Source of the DNA: Lichenicola sp964249915
Lineage (GTDB): Bacteria > Pseudomonadota > Alphaproteobacteria > Acetobacterales > Acetobacteraceae
DNA length: 24,406 nucleotides
Assembly: GCA_964249915.1 (NCBI GenBank)
Contig: CAXUEL010000030.1
Coordinates: 1 to 24,406 of the forward strand
Direction: 5' to 3'
This document shows positions 8,845-15,700 of the stretch, in pieces. Position 1 is the first letter of the stretch; each line of letters begins with the position of its first letter. A program made the translations under genes and the position numbers. The notes under the pieces are model-generated. The model worked only from the letters and a program-made list of their open reading frames with translations. It had not been told where the DNA came from and did not search any database.

Positions 8845-10461
8845 ATGACCATGCCGCCTTCTTCCGCCAGCACCACGTCGCCGCACGGGCTCCGCAGCCT
8901 GACCGGCAGCTGCCGCGCCCTGCCTGCCGGCAGCGCCAGGGTCGGCGCGGTGCCGGACGACCATGTGGTCGAGGCCAGCATCTACCTGAAGCCGCACGAC
9001 GAGACGGCGGACAACCGCGACCTGGCGGCGATCGCCGATCCGGATGCCAAGCGCGCCCACCTGGCCCAGGCGCGCGCGGCGCTGTATCGCGACGACATCC
9101 GGCAGGTGTCGGAATACGCGTCGAGCCACGGGCTCACGGTGATGCAGGCGGCGCCGGCGCGGCGCCTGGTGCAGGTCGCAGGCTCGCCGACCGCGGTGGG
9201 TGGAGCGTTCGGCACCGCGCTGTCGCTGTATCACGCAGGCGGGGTCGAGTTCCGCGGCCATTCCGGCGAGGTGCAGCTGCCGGAGCGCATCCACGGGCTG
9301 GTGGAGTCCGTGCTCGGGCTGGACACGCGCGCGATCGCCCACACCCGGATCGTGCGGCCACGCCTGGCGCAGCCGGCCGGGCTGGAGCCGAACAAGATCG
9401 CGCCGTTGTACGACTTCCCGACCGGGGTGACGGGCGCGGGCGTCACCATCGCGCTGATCGAGCTCGGCGGCGGGTTCAAGGCGTCGGACAACGCGAGCGC
9501 GTTCAAGGCGATGGGGCTGGCGGTGCCGCGGGTGATCGCGGTGTCGGTGGACGGGGCCAAGAACGCGCCCGGATCGGATGCCGACGGCGAGGTGGCGCTC
9601 GACATCCAGGTGTCGGGCGGCCTGGCGCCGGGGGCGGAGATCGCGGTGTACTTCACGCCGAACACCGATGCCGGGTTCTCGGACGCGATCAGCCAGGCGG
9701 TGCACGACACCGCCAACAAGCCGTCGGTGATCTCGATCAGCTGGGGCGGGCCGGAGGACAGCTGGTCGGCGAGCTCGGTCGCGACCATGAACTCGGTGCT
9801 GCAGGACGCGGGCCAGCTCGGCATCTCGGTCTACGTCGCGTCCGGCGACAGCCTGGCCACCGACGGGGTGGACGACGGCAAGGCGCATGTCGACTTCCCG
9901 GCTTCCTCGCCGTACGCGATCGGCTGCGGCGGCACCCACATCACCCATTCGGCCACCAGCATCGGCGCGGAGGTGGTGTGGAACGACGACGCTTCGGGCG
10001 GCGGCGGCACCGGCGGCGGCATCAGCGACCTGTTCGCGGTGCCGGCGTTCCAGACCGGCGTGACCCTGCCGCCCAGCGTCAACGGCGGCCGCAAGGGTCG
10101 CGGGGTGCCGGACGTGGCGGGCGACGCGTCGCCGTCCAGCGGCTACCTGATCGTGATCGACGGCAAGAAGGAGGTGGTGGGCGGCACCAGCGGCGTCGCA
10201 CCGCTCTGGGCGGGCCTGACCGCGCTGATCAACCAGAAGGCCGAGGTGCCGGTCGGCTTCCTGCCGGAATTCCTCTACGGGCAGATCGAGGCGGGCAGGA
10301 AGCTGACGGTCGAGATCACGGAGGGCAACAACAAGCCGTCGAACTCGACGATCGGCTACAACGCGGGCCCGACCTGGAACGCCTGCACCGGGCTCGGCCG
10401 TCCGGACGGCAAGGCGCTTTTCGCGGCGCTGACCGCGCGCACCGCGACCGCCTCGGCGTAG
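8845..10461 (+). CDS. S53 family (sedolisin/kumamolisin-like) serine-carboxyl peptidase
   Basis: A 538-residue protease precursor. Residues about 35-175 form the pro-kumamolisin activation domain (ASIYLKPHDE through LVESVLGLDTRAIAHTR). The catalytic domain starts near NKIAPLYDFPTG. Catalytic residues are all present: Glu249 and Asp253 (DGEVALDIQ), oxyanion Asp335 (VASGDS) and nucleophile Ser449 (GGTSGVAPLW). The spacings Glu+4, Asp+82 and Ser+114 match those I recall for kumamolisin (Glu78, Asp82, Asp164, Ser278). The C-terminal WNACTGLGRPDG is the usual calcium-site ending. Such enzymes cleave proteins at acid pH. No clear signal peptide is visible at the N-terminus, so the export route is unclear. 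The ATG at 8845 is used; ribosome-binding signal is weak. Confidence 0.95.
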   Translation: MTMPPSSASTTSPHGLRSLTGSCRALPAGSARVGAVPDDHVVEASIYLKPHDETADNRDLAAIADPDAKRAHLAQARAALYRDDIRQVSEYASSHGLTVMQAAPARRLVQVAGSPTAVGGAFGTALSLYHAGGVEFRGHSGEVQLPERIHGLVESVLGLDTRAIAHTRIVRPRLAQPAGLEPNKIAPLYDFPTGVTGAGVTIALIELGGGFKASDNASAFKAMGLAVPRVIAVSVDGAKNAPGSDADGEVALDIQVSGGLAPGAEIAVYFTPNTDAGFSDAISQAVHDTANKPSVISISWGGPEDSWSASSVATMNSVLQDAGQLGISVYVASGDSLATDGVDDGKAHVDFPASSPYAIGCGGTHITHSATSIGAEVVWNDDASGGGGTGGGISDLFAVPAFQTGVTLPPSVNGGRKGRGVPDVAGDASPSSGYLIVIDGKKEVVGGTSGVAPLWAGLTALINQKAEVPVGFLPEFLYGQIEAGRKLTVEITEGNNKPSNSTIGYNAGPTWNACTGLGRPDGKALFAALTARTATASA

Positions 10462-10472
10462 GACGAGCGGGC

Positions 10473-10497
10473 GGCCGGCGCAGGTTCCGCGCCGGCC
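10473..10497. terminator. bidirectional hairpin between convergent S53 peptidase and ribH
   Basis: GGCCGGCGC (10473-10481) and GCGCCGGCC (10489-10497) pair perfectly over 9 bp around the loop AGGTTCC. It lies in the 46-bp gap between two convergent stop codons, so it can serve both transcripts. There is no real U-tract, but the stem is very strong. Confidence 0.65.
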
Positions 10498-10507
10498 ACC
10501 CGGTTCC

Positions 10508-10996
10508 TCAGTCGCCGCGGCCGATCCGGTCCAGGATCGCGATCGTTTCCACGCAGGCCGCCGCCGCCTCGCGGCCCTTGTTGTGCACGTCCGGACGCGA
10601 CCGCGAGACCGCCTGCGCGTCGGTGTAGGTGGTGAGCACCCCGAACGCGATCGGCACCCCGGCCTCGAGGCTGGCCTGCATCAGGCCGATGGTGGCGCCC
10701 AGGCTAATGAACTCGAAATGCGCGGTGTCGCCCTTGACCACGCAGCCGAGGCAGATCACGCCGCGGTAGCGCCCGCAACGCGCCAGTACCCGGGCGATCA
10801 ACGGCAGCTCGAACGCGCCGGGTGCCGCGATCACGTCCGCCTCGCGCACGGCGATGTCGTGCTCGGCCAGCCACTCGAGGGCGCCGGCGCGCAGGCCGCC
10901 GGTGACCGCCTCGTTGAAGCGGCTGACCACCAGCGCCAGGCGGGGCGGGACGTCGAACCGCAGGGCCGGCGCCGCGGACGGGGTGTTGGTGCTCAT
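10508..10996 (-). CDS. ribH: 6,7-dimethyl-8-ribityllumazine synthase
   Basis: A 162-residue lumazine synthase that condenses 5-amino-6-ribitylamino-uracil with dihydroxybutanone phosphate, the penultimate step of riboflavin synthesis. Family motifs are intact: VVSRFNEAVTGGL for substrate binding, AAPGAFELPLIA, and GCVVKGDTAHFEFI with the general-base His93. The C-terminus (FGVLTTYTDAQA, HNKGREAAAACVETI) is typical; the usual TxxQA is here TDAQA. The start ATG 10996-10994 lies 8 bp after the ribBA stop, so it is the last gene of the riboflavin operon. A strong hairpin follows. Confidence 0.96.
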   Translation of the reverse strand: MSTNTPSAAPALRFDVPPRLALVVSRFNEAVTGGLRAGALEWLAEHDIAVREADVIAAPGAFELPLIARVLARCGRYRGVICLGCVVKGDTAHFEFISLGATIGLMQASLEAGVPIAFGVLTTYTDAQAVSRSRPDVHNKGREAAAACVETIAILDRIGRGD

Positions 10997-11004
10997 AAGG
11001 GTTC

Positions 11005-12267
11005 CTACTCCGCGGCCCGGCCGGCCGGCCGCACGCCCAGCACATGGCCCATGCGGTCGCGCTTGGTGCGCAGGTAGGCCTGGTTGTAGGCGGTCTGCGG
11101 CATCTCCAGCCCGACCCGGGCGGCGACGGTGAAGCCGCGCCCTTCCAGGGCCGCGACCTTGTCGGGGTTGTTGGTCAGCAGGTCGAGCCGGTCCACGCCG
11201 CAGTCGCGCAGGATCGCCGCCGCCACCGACCAGTCGCGCGCGTCGGCGGCGAAGCCGAGCCGGTGGTTGGCGTCCACCGTGTCGAGCCCCTCGTCCTGCA
11301 GCGCGTAGGCGCGGACCTTGTTGGCGAGCCCGATCCCCCGCCCCTCGTGGCCGCGCAGGTAGAGCAGCACGCCGCAGGGCGCGGCCGCGATCCGGCCCAG
11401 CGCCGCCTGCAGCTGGCTGCCGCAGTCGCAGCGCAGCGAGCCGAACACGTCGCCGGTGACGCATTCTGAGTGCAGCCGCACCAGGGGCGGCCGCCCGCGC
11501 GACGCCGCCGGGTCGCCCTTCAGCAGCGCCAGGTGCTCGTGGCCGTCGCGGTCGCGGTAGGCGCGCATCTCGAACACCGTGTCGGACAGCGCCACCGGCA
11601 GGGTGGTGGTGGCGACGCGCTCGACCAGCTTCTCCGGCCGCGACCGCTCGGGCGCGGACAGGTAGCCGACCAGCTCGGCCACGGTCACGATCGGCATGTC
11701 GTGGGCGCTCGCGAACCGGCGCAGCTCGTCCATGCGGGCCATGGACCCGTCCGCGCTCATCACCTCGCAGATCACCGCGGCCGGACGCAGCCCGGCCAGC
11801 CGCAGCAGGTCGATCGAGCCCTCGGTGTGGCCGGCGCGCACCAGCACGCCGCCCTCCACCGCGCGCAGCGGGAACACGTGGCCGGGCGAGACCAGGTCGG
11901 AGGGCTGGGCGTCCGGGGCGATCGCCGCCTGTACGGTGCGGGCGCGGTCGTGGGCGGAGATGCCGGTGGTGACCCCGGTGGCCGCCTCGATCGACACGGT
12001 GAAGGCGGTGGAGCGCGGCGCCTGGTTATGGGCGACCATCATCGGCAGGCCGAGCCGCGCCACCTGCGACGCTTCCAGCGACAGGCAGACCAGCCCGCGC
12101 CCGTGGGTGACCATGAAGTTGACCGCCGCCGGGGTGGCGAACTCGGCGGCGATCACCAGGTCGCCCTCGTTCTCGCGGGTCTCGTCGTCGGTCATCAGCA
12201 CCATGCGGCCGGCGCGCAGCGCGTCGAGCGCCGCCCGGATCGCCGGCGGCAGAACGTCGTGGGTCAT
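11005..12267 (-). CDS. ribBA: bifunctional DHBP synthase / GTP cyclohydrolase II
   Basis: A 420-residue fusion catalysing both entry reactions of riboflavin synthesis. The N-terminal RibB half (to about residue 210) makes 3,4-dihydroxybutanone phosphate from ribulose 5-phosphate and shows DDETRENEGDLV, THGRGLVCLSL, SPGHVFPLRA and RAGHTEGSIDLLRLAG. The C-terminal RibA half opens GTP and shows the zinc-ligand set in HSECVTGDVFGSLRCDCGSQL, YLRGHEGRGIGLANK, and the DANHRLGF...LLTNNPDK region. Both sets of active-site motifs look complete, so both activities are expected. The gene starts at ATG 12267-12265 and overlaps the ribE stop by four bases (ATGA), pointing to translational coupling. Confidence 0.96.
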   Translation of the reverse strand: MTHDVLPPAIRAALDALRAGRMVLMTDDETRENEGDLVIAAEFATPAAVNFMVTHGRGLVCLSLEASQVARLGLPMMVAHNQAPRSTAFTVSIEAATGVTTGISAHDRARTVQAAIAPDAQPSDLVSPGHVFPLRAVEGGVLVRAGHTEGSIDLLRLAGLRPAAVICEVMSADGSMARMDELRRFASAHDMPIVTVAELVGYLSAPERSRPEKLVERVATTTLPVALSDTVFEMRAYRDRDGHEHLALLKGDPAASRGRPPLVRLHSECVTGDVFGSLRCDCGSQLQAALGRIAAAPCGVLLYLRGHEGRGIGLANKVRAYALQDEGLDTVDANHRLGFAADARDWSVAAAILRDCGVDRLDLLTNNPDKVAALEGRGFTVAARVGLEMPQTAYNQAYLRTKRDRMGHVLGVRPAGRAAE

Positions 12268-12869
12268 GGCGCGGTCCTGCACAGCTGCTCGACGTACTTG
12301 GCGATCACGTCCACCTCCACGTTCACCGGCGAGGCCGGCCGGAGCCCGCCCAGCGTGGTGTGGTCCCAGGTATGCGGGATGATCGTGACGCCGGCGGCGA
12401 ACCGCCCGGCGTCCGGCTCGTCCAGCCGGTTCAGGGTCAGGCTGATGCCGTCCAGGGTGATCGAGCCCTTCGGCACGCAGTAGCGGCGCAGCGCGGATGG
12501 CAGGGAGAAGCGCAGGCTCCAGGCGTCGCCGGCTGGCTCTGCCGACAGCAGGGTGCCGACGCCGTCGACGTGGCCCTGCACGATGTGGCCGGACAGCCGG
12601 GTGGACGGCGTGACCGCCCGCTCCAGGTTGACGCGGTCGCCCGGTTGCAGCCGGCCCAGCGCCGTCACCGACAGGGTCTCGGTGCTGGCGAAGAACCCGG
12701 CCAGGCCGTCCGCATCGGACCGGGTGACGGTGAGGCAGACGCCGTTCACTGCCACGCTCTCGCCGAGCTGGAGGTCGGCGAACCCGGTGGCGAGGTCGAG
12801 CCGCACGTCGTCCTGTCCTGGCACCACCGCCGCGACGTGGCCGAGCCGTTCTATGATGCCCGAGAACAT
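12264..12869 (-). CDS. ribE: riboflavin synthase, alpha subunit
   Basis: A 201-residue riboflavin synthase that dismutates two lumazines into riboflavin and the ribitylaminouracil substrate of RibH. It begins with the diagnostic MFSGIIERLG and has the two tandem lumazine-binding barrels. The first contains GESVAVNGVCLTVT; the second starts at SGHIVQGHVDGVG and contains GSITLDGISLTLN. The C-terminal helix (NVEVDVIAKYVEQL) forms the trimer interface in this family. The start ATG 12869-12867 lies inside the end of ribD (19-bp overlap), and its stop overlaps the ribBA start. The symbol is ribE in this nomenclature and ribC in some others. Confidence 0.96.
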   Translation of the reverse strand: MFSGIIERLGHVAAVVPGQDDVRLDLATGFADLQLGESVAVNGVCLTVTRSDADGLAGFFASTETLSVTALGRLQPGDRVNLERAVTPSTRLSGHIVQGHVDGVGTLLSAEPAGDAWSLRFSLPSALRRYCVPKGSITLDGISLTLNRLDEPDAGRFAAGVTIIPHTWDHTTLGGLRPASPVNVEVDVIAKYVEQLCRTAP

Positions 12870-13936
12870 GCATCCTCCCCATTCGGTGCGAGCGCGCGCA
12901 GCTCCGGCAGCAGCAGCAGCGGCGAGATGTCGTGGCCCGGCGCCAGCGTCACCGACCAGCGGTCGGAGCGGCCCCCGGGCACGTGGCGGATGGTCAGCCA
13001 GTCGTCCCACGACCCGTCCCGGCGCAGGGCGTCGAGCAGGCGGGGGCCCGCTTCCACCATCGCCCACAGCACGCCGGCCTCGCCCAGCATCGGCAGCAGC
13101 CGGTCCGGCGACGGCACCAGCCGCACGTCGAAGCCGCGCGCCTCGGCCGCCTCGGCATAGCCGTCCGGCAGCGACCGGCCGACCACGGCGAGCAAGCGCC
13201 GGCGCTCCGGATGGTCCGGCAGGTGGCGGACGGTGAAGTGCGGCCGGTCGGCGCGGATCGTGCCGGCGCCGGTCACCACCGCGTCGGTGGCGCGGCGCAG
13301 GCGGTGCGCCAGGCGCAGCGAGGCGTCGTCGGTGAAGGTCCGGGCGCCGGCGGGCGGCACCATGCCGCCTGCCGCGTCGAGCGCCTGCTTCACGGTGATC
13401 CAGGGCCGCCCGCCCGTCGCCCAGCGGCGGAACGGCGCGATCAGGGCGCGGCAGTCGCGGTGCAGGCGGGCTTCCTCCGCATCCGGGTCGGCACCCAGCT
13501 GGTGCACCACCAGCCCGTTGTCGCGCAGCCGGTCGGCGCCGTGGCCGCCGACATGCGGGTTCGGGTCCGGGCAGCCGATCCAGACCGTCCGCACCGGGCT
13601 GCGGAGGATCGCCTCGGTGCAGGGACCGGTGCGGCCCTGGTGGTTGCAAGGTTCCAGGGTCACCAGCAGCGTGTGCGCCTCGGCCGCCTGCCCGGCTTCG
13701 GCCAGTCGCCGCAGCGCCAGCGCCTCGGCGTGGGGTTGTCCGGCCCGCTCGTGGCCCGCCGCCGCCAGCACCCGGCCGTCCCGGTCCAGGATGGCGCAGC
13801 CGACCGGAGGGTTGGGCGCGGTCGCGCCGAGATGGGCGCACGCCGCGTCGATCGCCGCGCGGAAGCCGCGCGCGACCGGTTCCGGAAGATCCGGACGGTC
13901 CAGTCCCGTTGCGGGCAGCGAAAAGGCCGCGGTCAT
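12851..13936 (-). CDS. ribD: bifunctional diaminohydroxyphosphoribosylaminopyrimidine deaminase / reductase
   Basis: A 361-residue two-domain enzyme for steps two and three of the pyrimidine branch of riboflavin synthesis. The N-terminal deaminase has the zinc site His69-Ala-Glu71 (PHAEALAL), Cys97 (LEPCNHQG) and Cys106 (GRTGPC), with the standard nine-residue spacing, plus APNPPVGCAI. The C-terminal reductase domain runs from PWITVKQALDA through ATDAVVTGAGTIRADRP to VEAGPRLLDALRR. Its entry segment departs from the common KxAxSLDG pattern (here KQALDAAGG), so substrate contacts may differ. ATG 13936 is chosen; GTG 13957 would add seven residues. It is the first gene of the operon, about 90 nt downstream of the FMN riboswitch. 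Confidence 0.94.
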   Translation of the reverse strand: MTAAFSLPATGLDRPDLPEPVARGFRAAIDAACAHLGATAPNPPVGCAILDRDGRVLAAAGHERAGQPHAEALALRRLAEAGQAAEAHTLLVTLEPCNHQGRTGPCTEAILRSPVRTVWIGCPDPNPHVGGHGADRLRDNGLVVHQLGADPDAEEARLHRDCRALIAPFRRWATGGRPWITVKQALDAAGGMVPPAGARTFTDDASLRLAHRLRRATDAVVTGAGTIRADRPHFTVRHLPDHPERRRLLAVVGRSLPDGYAEAAEARGFDVRLVPSPDRLLPMLGEAGVLWAMVEAGPRLLDALRRDGSWDDWLTIRHVPGGRSDRWSVTLAPGHDISPLLLLPELRALAPNGEDACSRAS

Positions 13937-13950
13937 GCTCGATCGAATCC

Positions 13951-13963
13951 CGTCCACCGGACG
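13951..13963 (-). promoter_or_regulatory. small hairpin near the ribD ribosome-binding site
   Basis: CGTCC-GGT-GGACG on the minus strand forms a 5-bp stem that takes in GGA of a GGACGGGA purine run, which lies about 11-16 bases before the ribD ATG. It could be part of the riboswitch expression platform that hides the ribosome-binding site. No terminator with a U-run is seen between the aptamer and ribD, so translational control is favoured (inference). Confidence 0.35.
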
Positions 13964-14026
13964 CGACCCAGGGCGCAGCCTGTCGCGCAGGACCGTCCCT
14001 TGCGGGAAGACCCTGCACGCCGGCGT

Positions 14027-14184
14027 CCTCTTTCATCCGGACTATACCGTCGGCTCCGGGATCGCACCGGATCTGCTGACCCCGCCGAACCGGGCGGGCG
14101 CTCGCGGGCTGATGCCCGGGACGACCAAAGCCGCCCCTGAGCAAACACCGCCGGTGGGGACTTGCACCCCGCCCCGAGAACGTC
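14027..14184 (-). promoter_or_regulatory. FMN riboswitch (RFN element)
   Basis: Read on the minus strand, the region has the conserved RFN blocks in order. These are GTTCTCGGGGCGGGGTGC, AAGTCCCCACCGGCGGT, a CAGCCCGCGAGCGCC block, a GGTCAGCAGATCCGGTGC block, CGGAGCCGACGGTATAGTCC, and finally GGATGAAAGAGG closing the P1 stem. It lies about 90 nt upstream of ribD, the first gene of the riboflavin operon. By family knowledge FMN binding lowers expression of the operon. The aptamer is essentially complete. Confidence 0.95.
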
Positions 14185-14192
14185 TCCGCTCG

Positions 14193-14221
14193 TATTAAGG
14201 GCGTTGGTGTCGGCGCCGCAA
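14193..14221 (-). promoter_or_regulatory. sigma-70-like promoter of the riboflavin operon
   Basis: On the minus strand, TTGCGG (14221-14216) and TTAATA (14198-14193) are separated by exactly 17 bp. The predicted transcription start is about 14186, right at the 5' edge of the FMN riboswitch. That fit strengthens the call. Confidence 0.6.
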
Positions 14222-14298
14222 GGGCGGCGGTCGCGGGCGGAGCCGGTCCGGAAGGACGACGAGGCGGGAGAACGCGATGTCGGATCGCGCCGCCGGCC

Positions 14299-14313
14299 GG
14301 CAGGGTCCCTGCC
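14299..14313. promoter_or_regulatory. 15-bp perfect palindrome upstream of the winged-helix gene
   Basis: GGCAGGG-T-CCCTGCC has 7-bp perfect arms around one base. It lies 127 bp upstream of the ATG at 14441, in the 256-bp gap shared with the divergent riboflavin operon. The gap also has a patch of lower GC at about 14350-14375. The palindrome could be an operator for the downstream winged-helix regulator or a short RNA hairpin. No direct evidence ties it to either. Confidence 0.35.
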
Positions 14314-14440
14314 AGGTTGTGGGAAGCGAGCCGGCTCCGACGCCGCTCCAAAATTGATGCTTTGGGTAGATCCTTGCTGCTGGGATGGAAGGCCGGACGC
14401 CAACCTGCGTGCCGGTGACCCCGTGGCAACGGTGGTTGCA

Positions 14441-15700
14441 ATGGCAGCAGGCCGCTTCCCAGGACCGTCGACCGGAGCGCGTGTCTGGCGCATCGGCAAC
14501 GCCGAGTACGACGAGAGCCGCCAGGAGCTCCGTGTCGATGGGCGGCTCTGTGATATCGAGGCCAAGCCCCTCGCCCTGTTCTACGAGCTGCTGCTGCGTG
14601 CCGGCGAGGTGGTCACCAAGGCCGAGCTGATGCACGCGATCTGGCCGGGCATCTGTGTCGTCGAGAGCTCCTTGCCGACCGCCGTCTCGAAGCTGCGGCA
14701 GGTGCTCGGGGATGGCGGCCGCGACGTCGTCGAAGTGGTGCCTCGGGTGGGCTACCGGATCGGCGTGCCGGTCGTGCTGGGCATCGCAGCACCTCGGTCA
14801 CGCCTGGCCTTCACCCTTGAGCCGGGCGATCCGGTGCCGAACCTGCCAGGCTGGCGGTTGCAGCGCACGCTGGGCGGGGCCGGGACCGTTTGGCTTGCCG
14901 CACGCGACCAGGGCGGGGAGCGGCGCGTCTTCAAGTTCGCCGACACCGCCGAGCGGCTCGACGAGCTGAAGCGGGATGCGTCGATTTCGGGCGTTCTTCA
15001 GGACACCCTGGGAAAGCGGTCCGACCTCGTCGAGGTCGTGGAGTGGAACTTCCGGGCCAGGCCATACTTCGTTGCCGCCGCCTACGGCGGCCCGAACCTG
15101 CTCGACCTGTCGGGGACGCGCGACCCGATCGCCACCTGGCCGCTGTCCCGGCGCATCGCCCTGGTCGCCCGGGTTGCCGGGACGGTAGCCGCCCTGCACG
15201 AGGTCGGCATCCTGCACGGCGACGTCACGCCGGCCAACATCCTGCTGGCGGATGGAGCCGGGGGAAGCGGGGAGGATGCGGACGTCCAGCCACGACTCGT
15301 CGGGTTCGGCGGCGGGCACGCCGGCCGACCTGACGGGGCATCCGCGACCGCGTCACCCTCCGATGCTGCACCGGAGGTGCAGGCCGGCAGCGCGCCGACC
15401 ATCGCGGCCGACATCTACGCGCTCGGGCTGCTGCTCTACCGCATGGTGACCGCGGAGCTGCGCAGGCCGCTCGCTCCTGGCTGGGAAGCCGACGTCGAGC
15501 ACGACCTGCTGCGGCAGGACATCGCCGAGGCCACCACGATCGATCCGTCCCGTCGACTGGCCTCCGCCGCGACCCTGGCCTCGCGCCTGTGGACGCTGGA
15601 CGCACGGCAGGTGGAACAGCTTCGGAAAGAAGACGCGGCCGCCGCTGCTTCACGACTGGCCGAGGCGGCCGAGCGCGCTCGCATGCGTCGGCCCCGGGGT
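14441..15700 (+). CDS. winged-helix / kinase-like signalling protein, N-terminal part (frame broken near 15690-15700)
   Basis: About 418 residues are readable before the frame fails. Residues 14-110 are an OmpR/CadC-type winged-helix DNA-binding domain (ELRVDGRLCDIEAKPLALF, GEVVTKAELMHAIWPG, SSLPTAVSKLRQVLGD, VVPRVGYRIGVPV). Residues about 135-385 have a protein-kinase fold: glycine loop LGGAGTVWLA, Lys165 in RVFKFAD, HGDVTPANILL at 259-269, APE at 310-312 and DIYALGLLLY from 324. Key positions have changed: the catalytic-loop Lys is Thr263 and the DFG Asp is Gly288 (GFG), suggesting a weak or dead kinase. An Ala/Glu/Arg-rich helix (about 395-415) leads to a membrane segment in the next frame. 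ATG 14441 is preferred; GTG 14423 and ATG 14357 are alternatives. See the entry at 15699 for the rest. Confidence 0.75.

Noticed and set aside
11005..14441. Extended frames upstream of ribBA, ribE and ribH starts
   Set aside because: Family N-termini (MTHDVLPP, MFSGIIERLG, MSTNTPSA) and operon overlaps fix the starts; the upstream extensions are shadows of the preceding genes or of the riboswitch.
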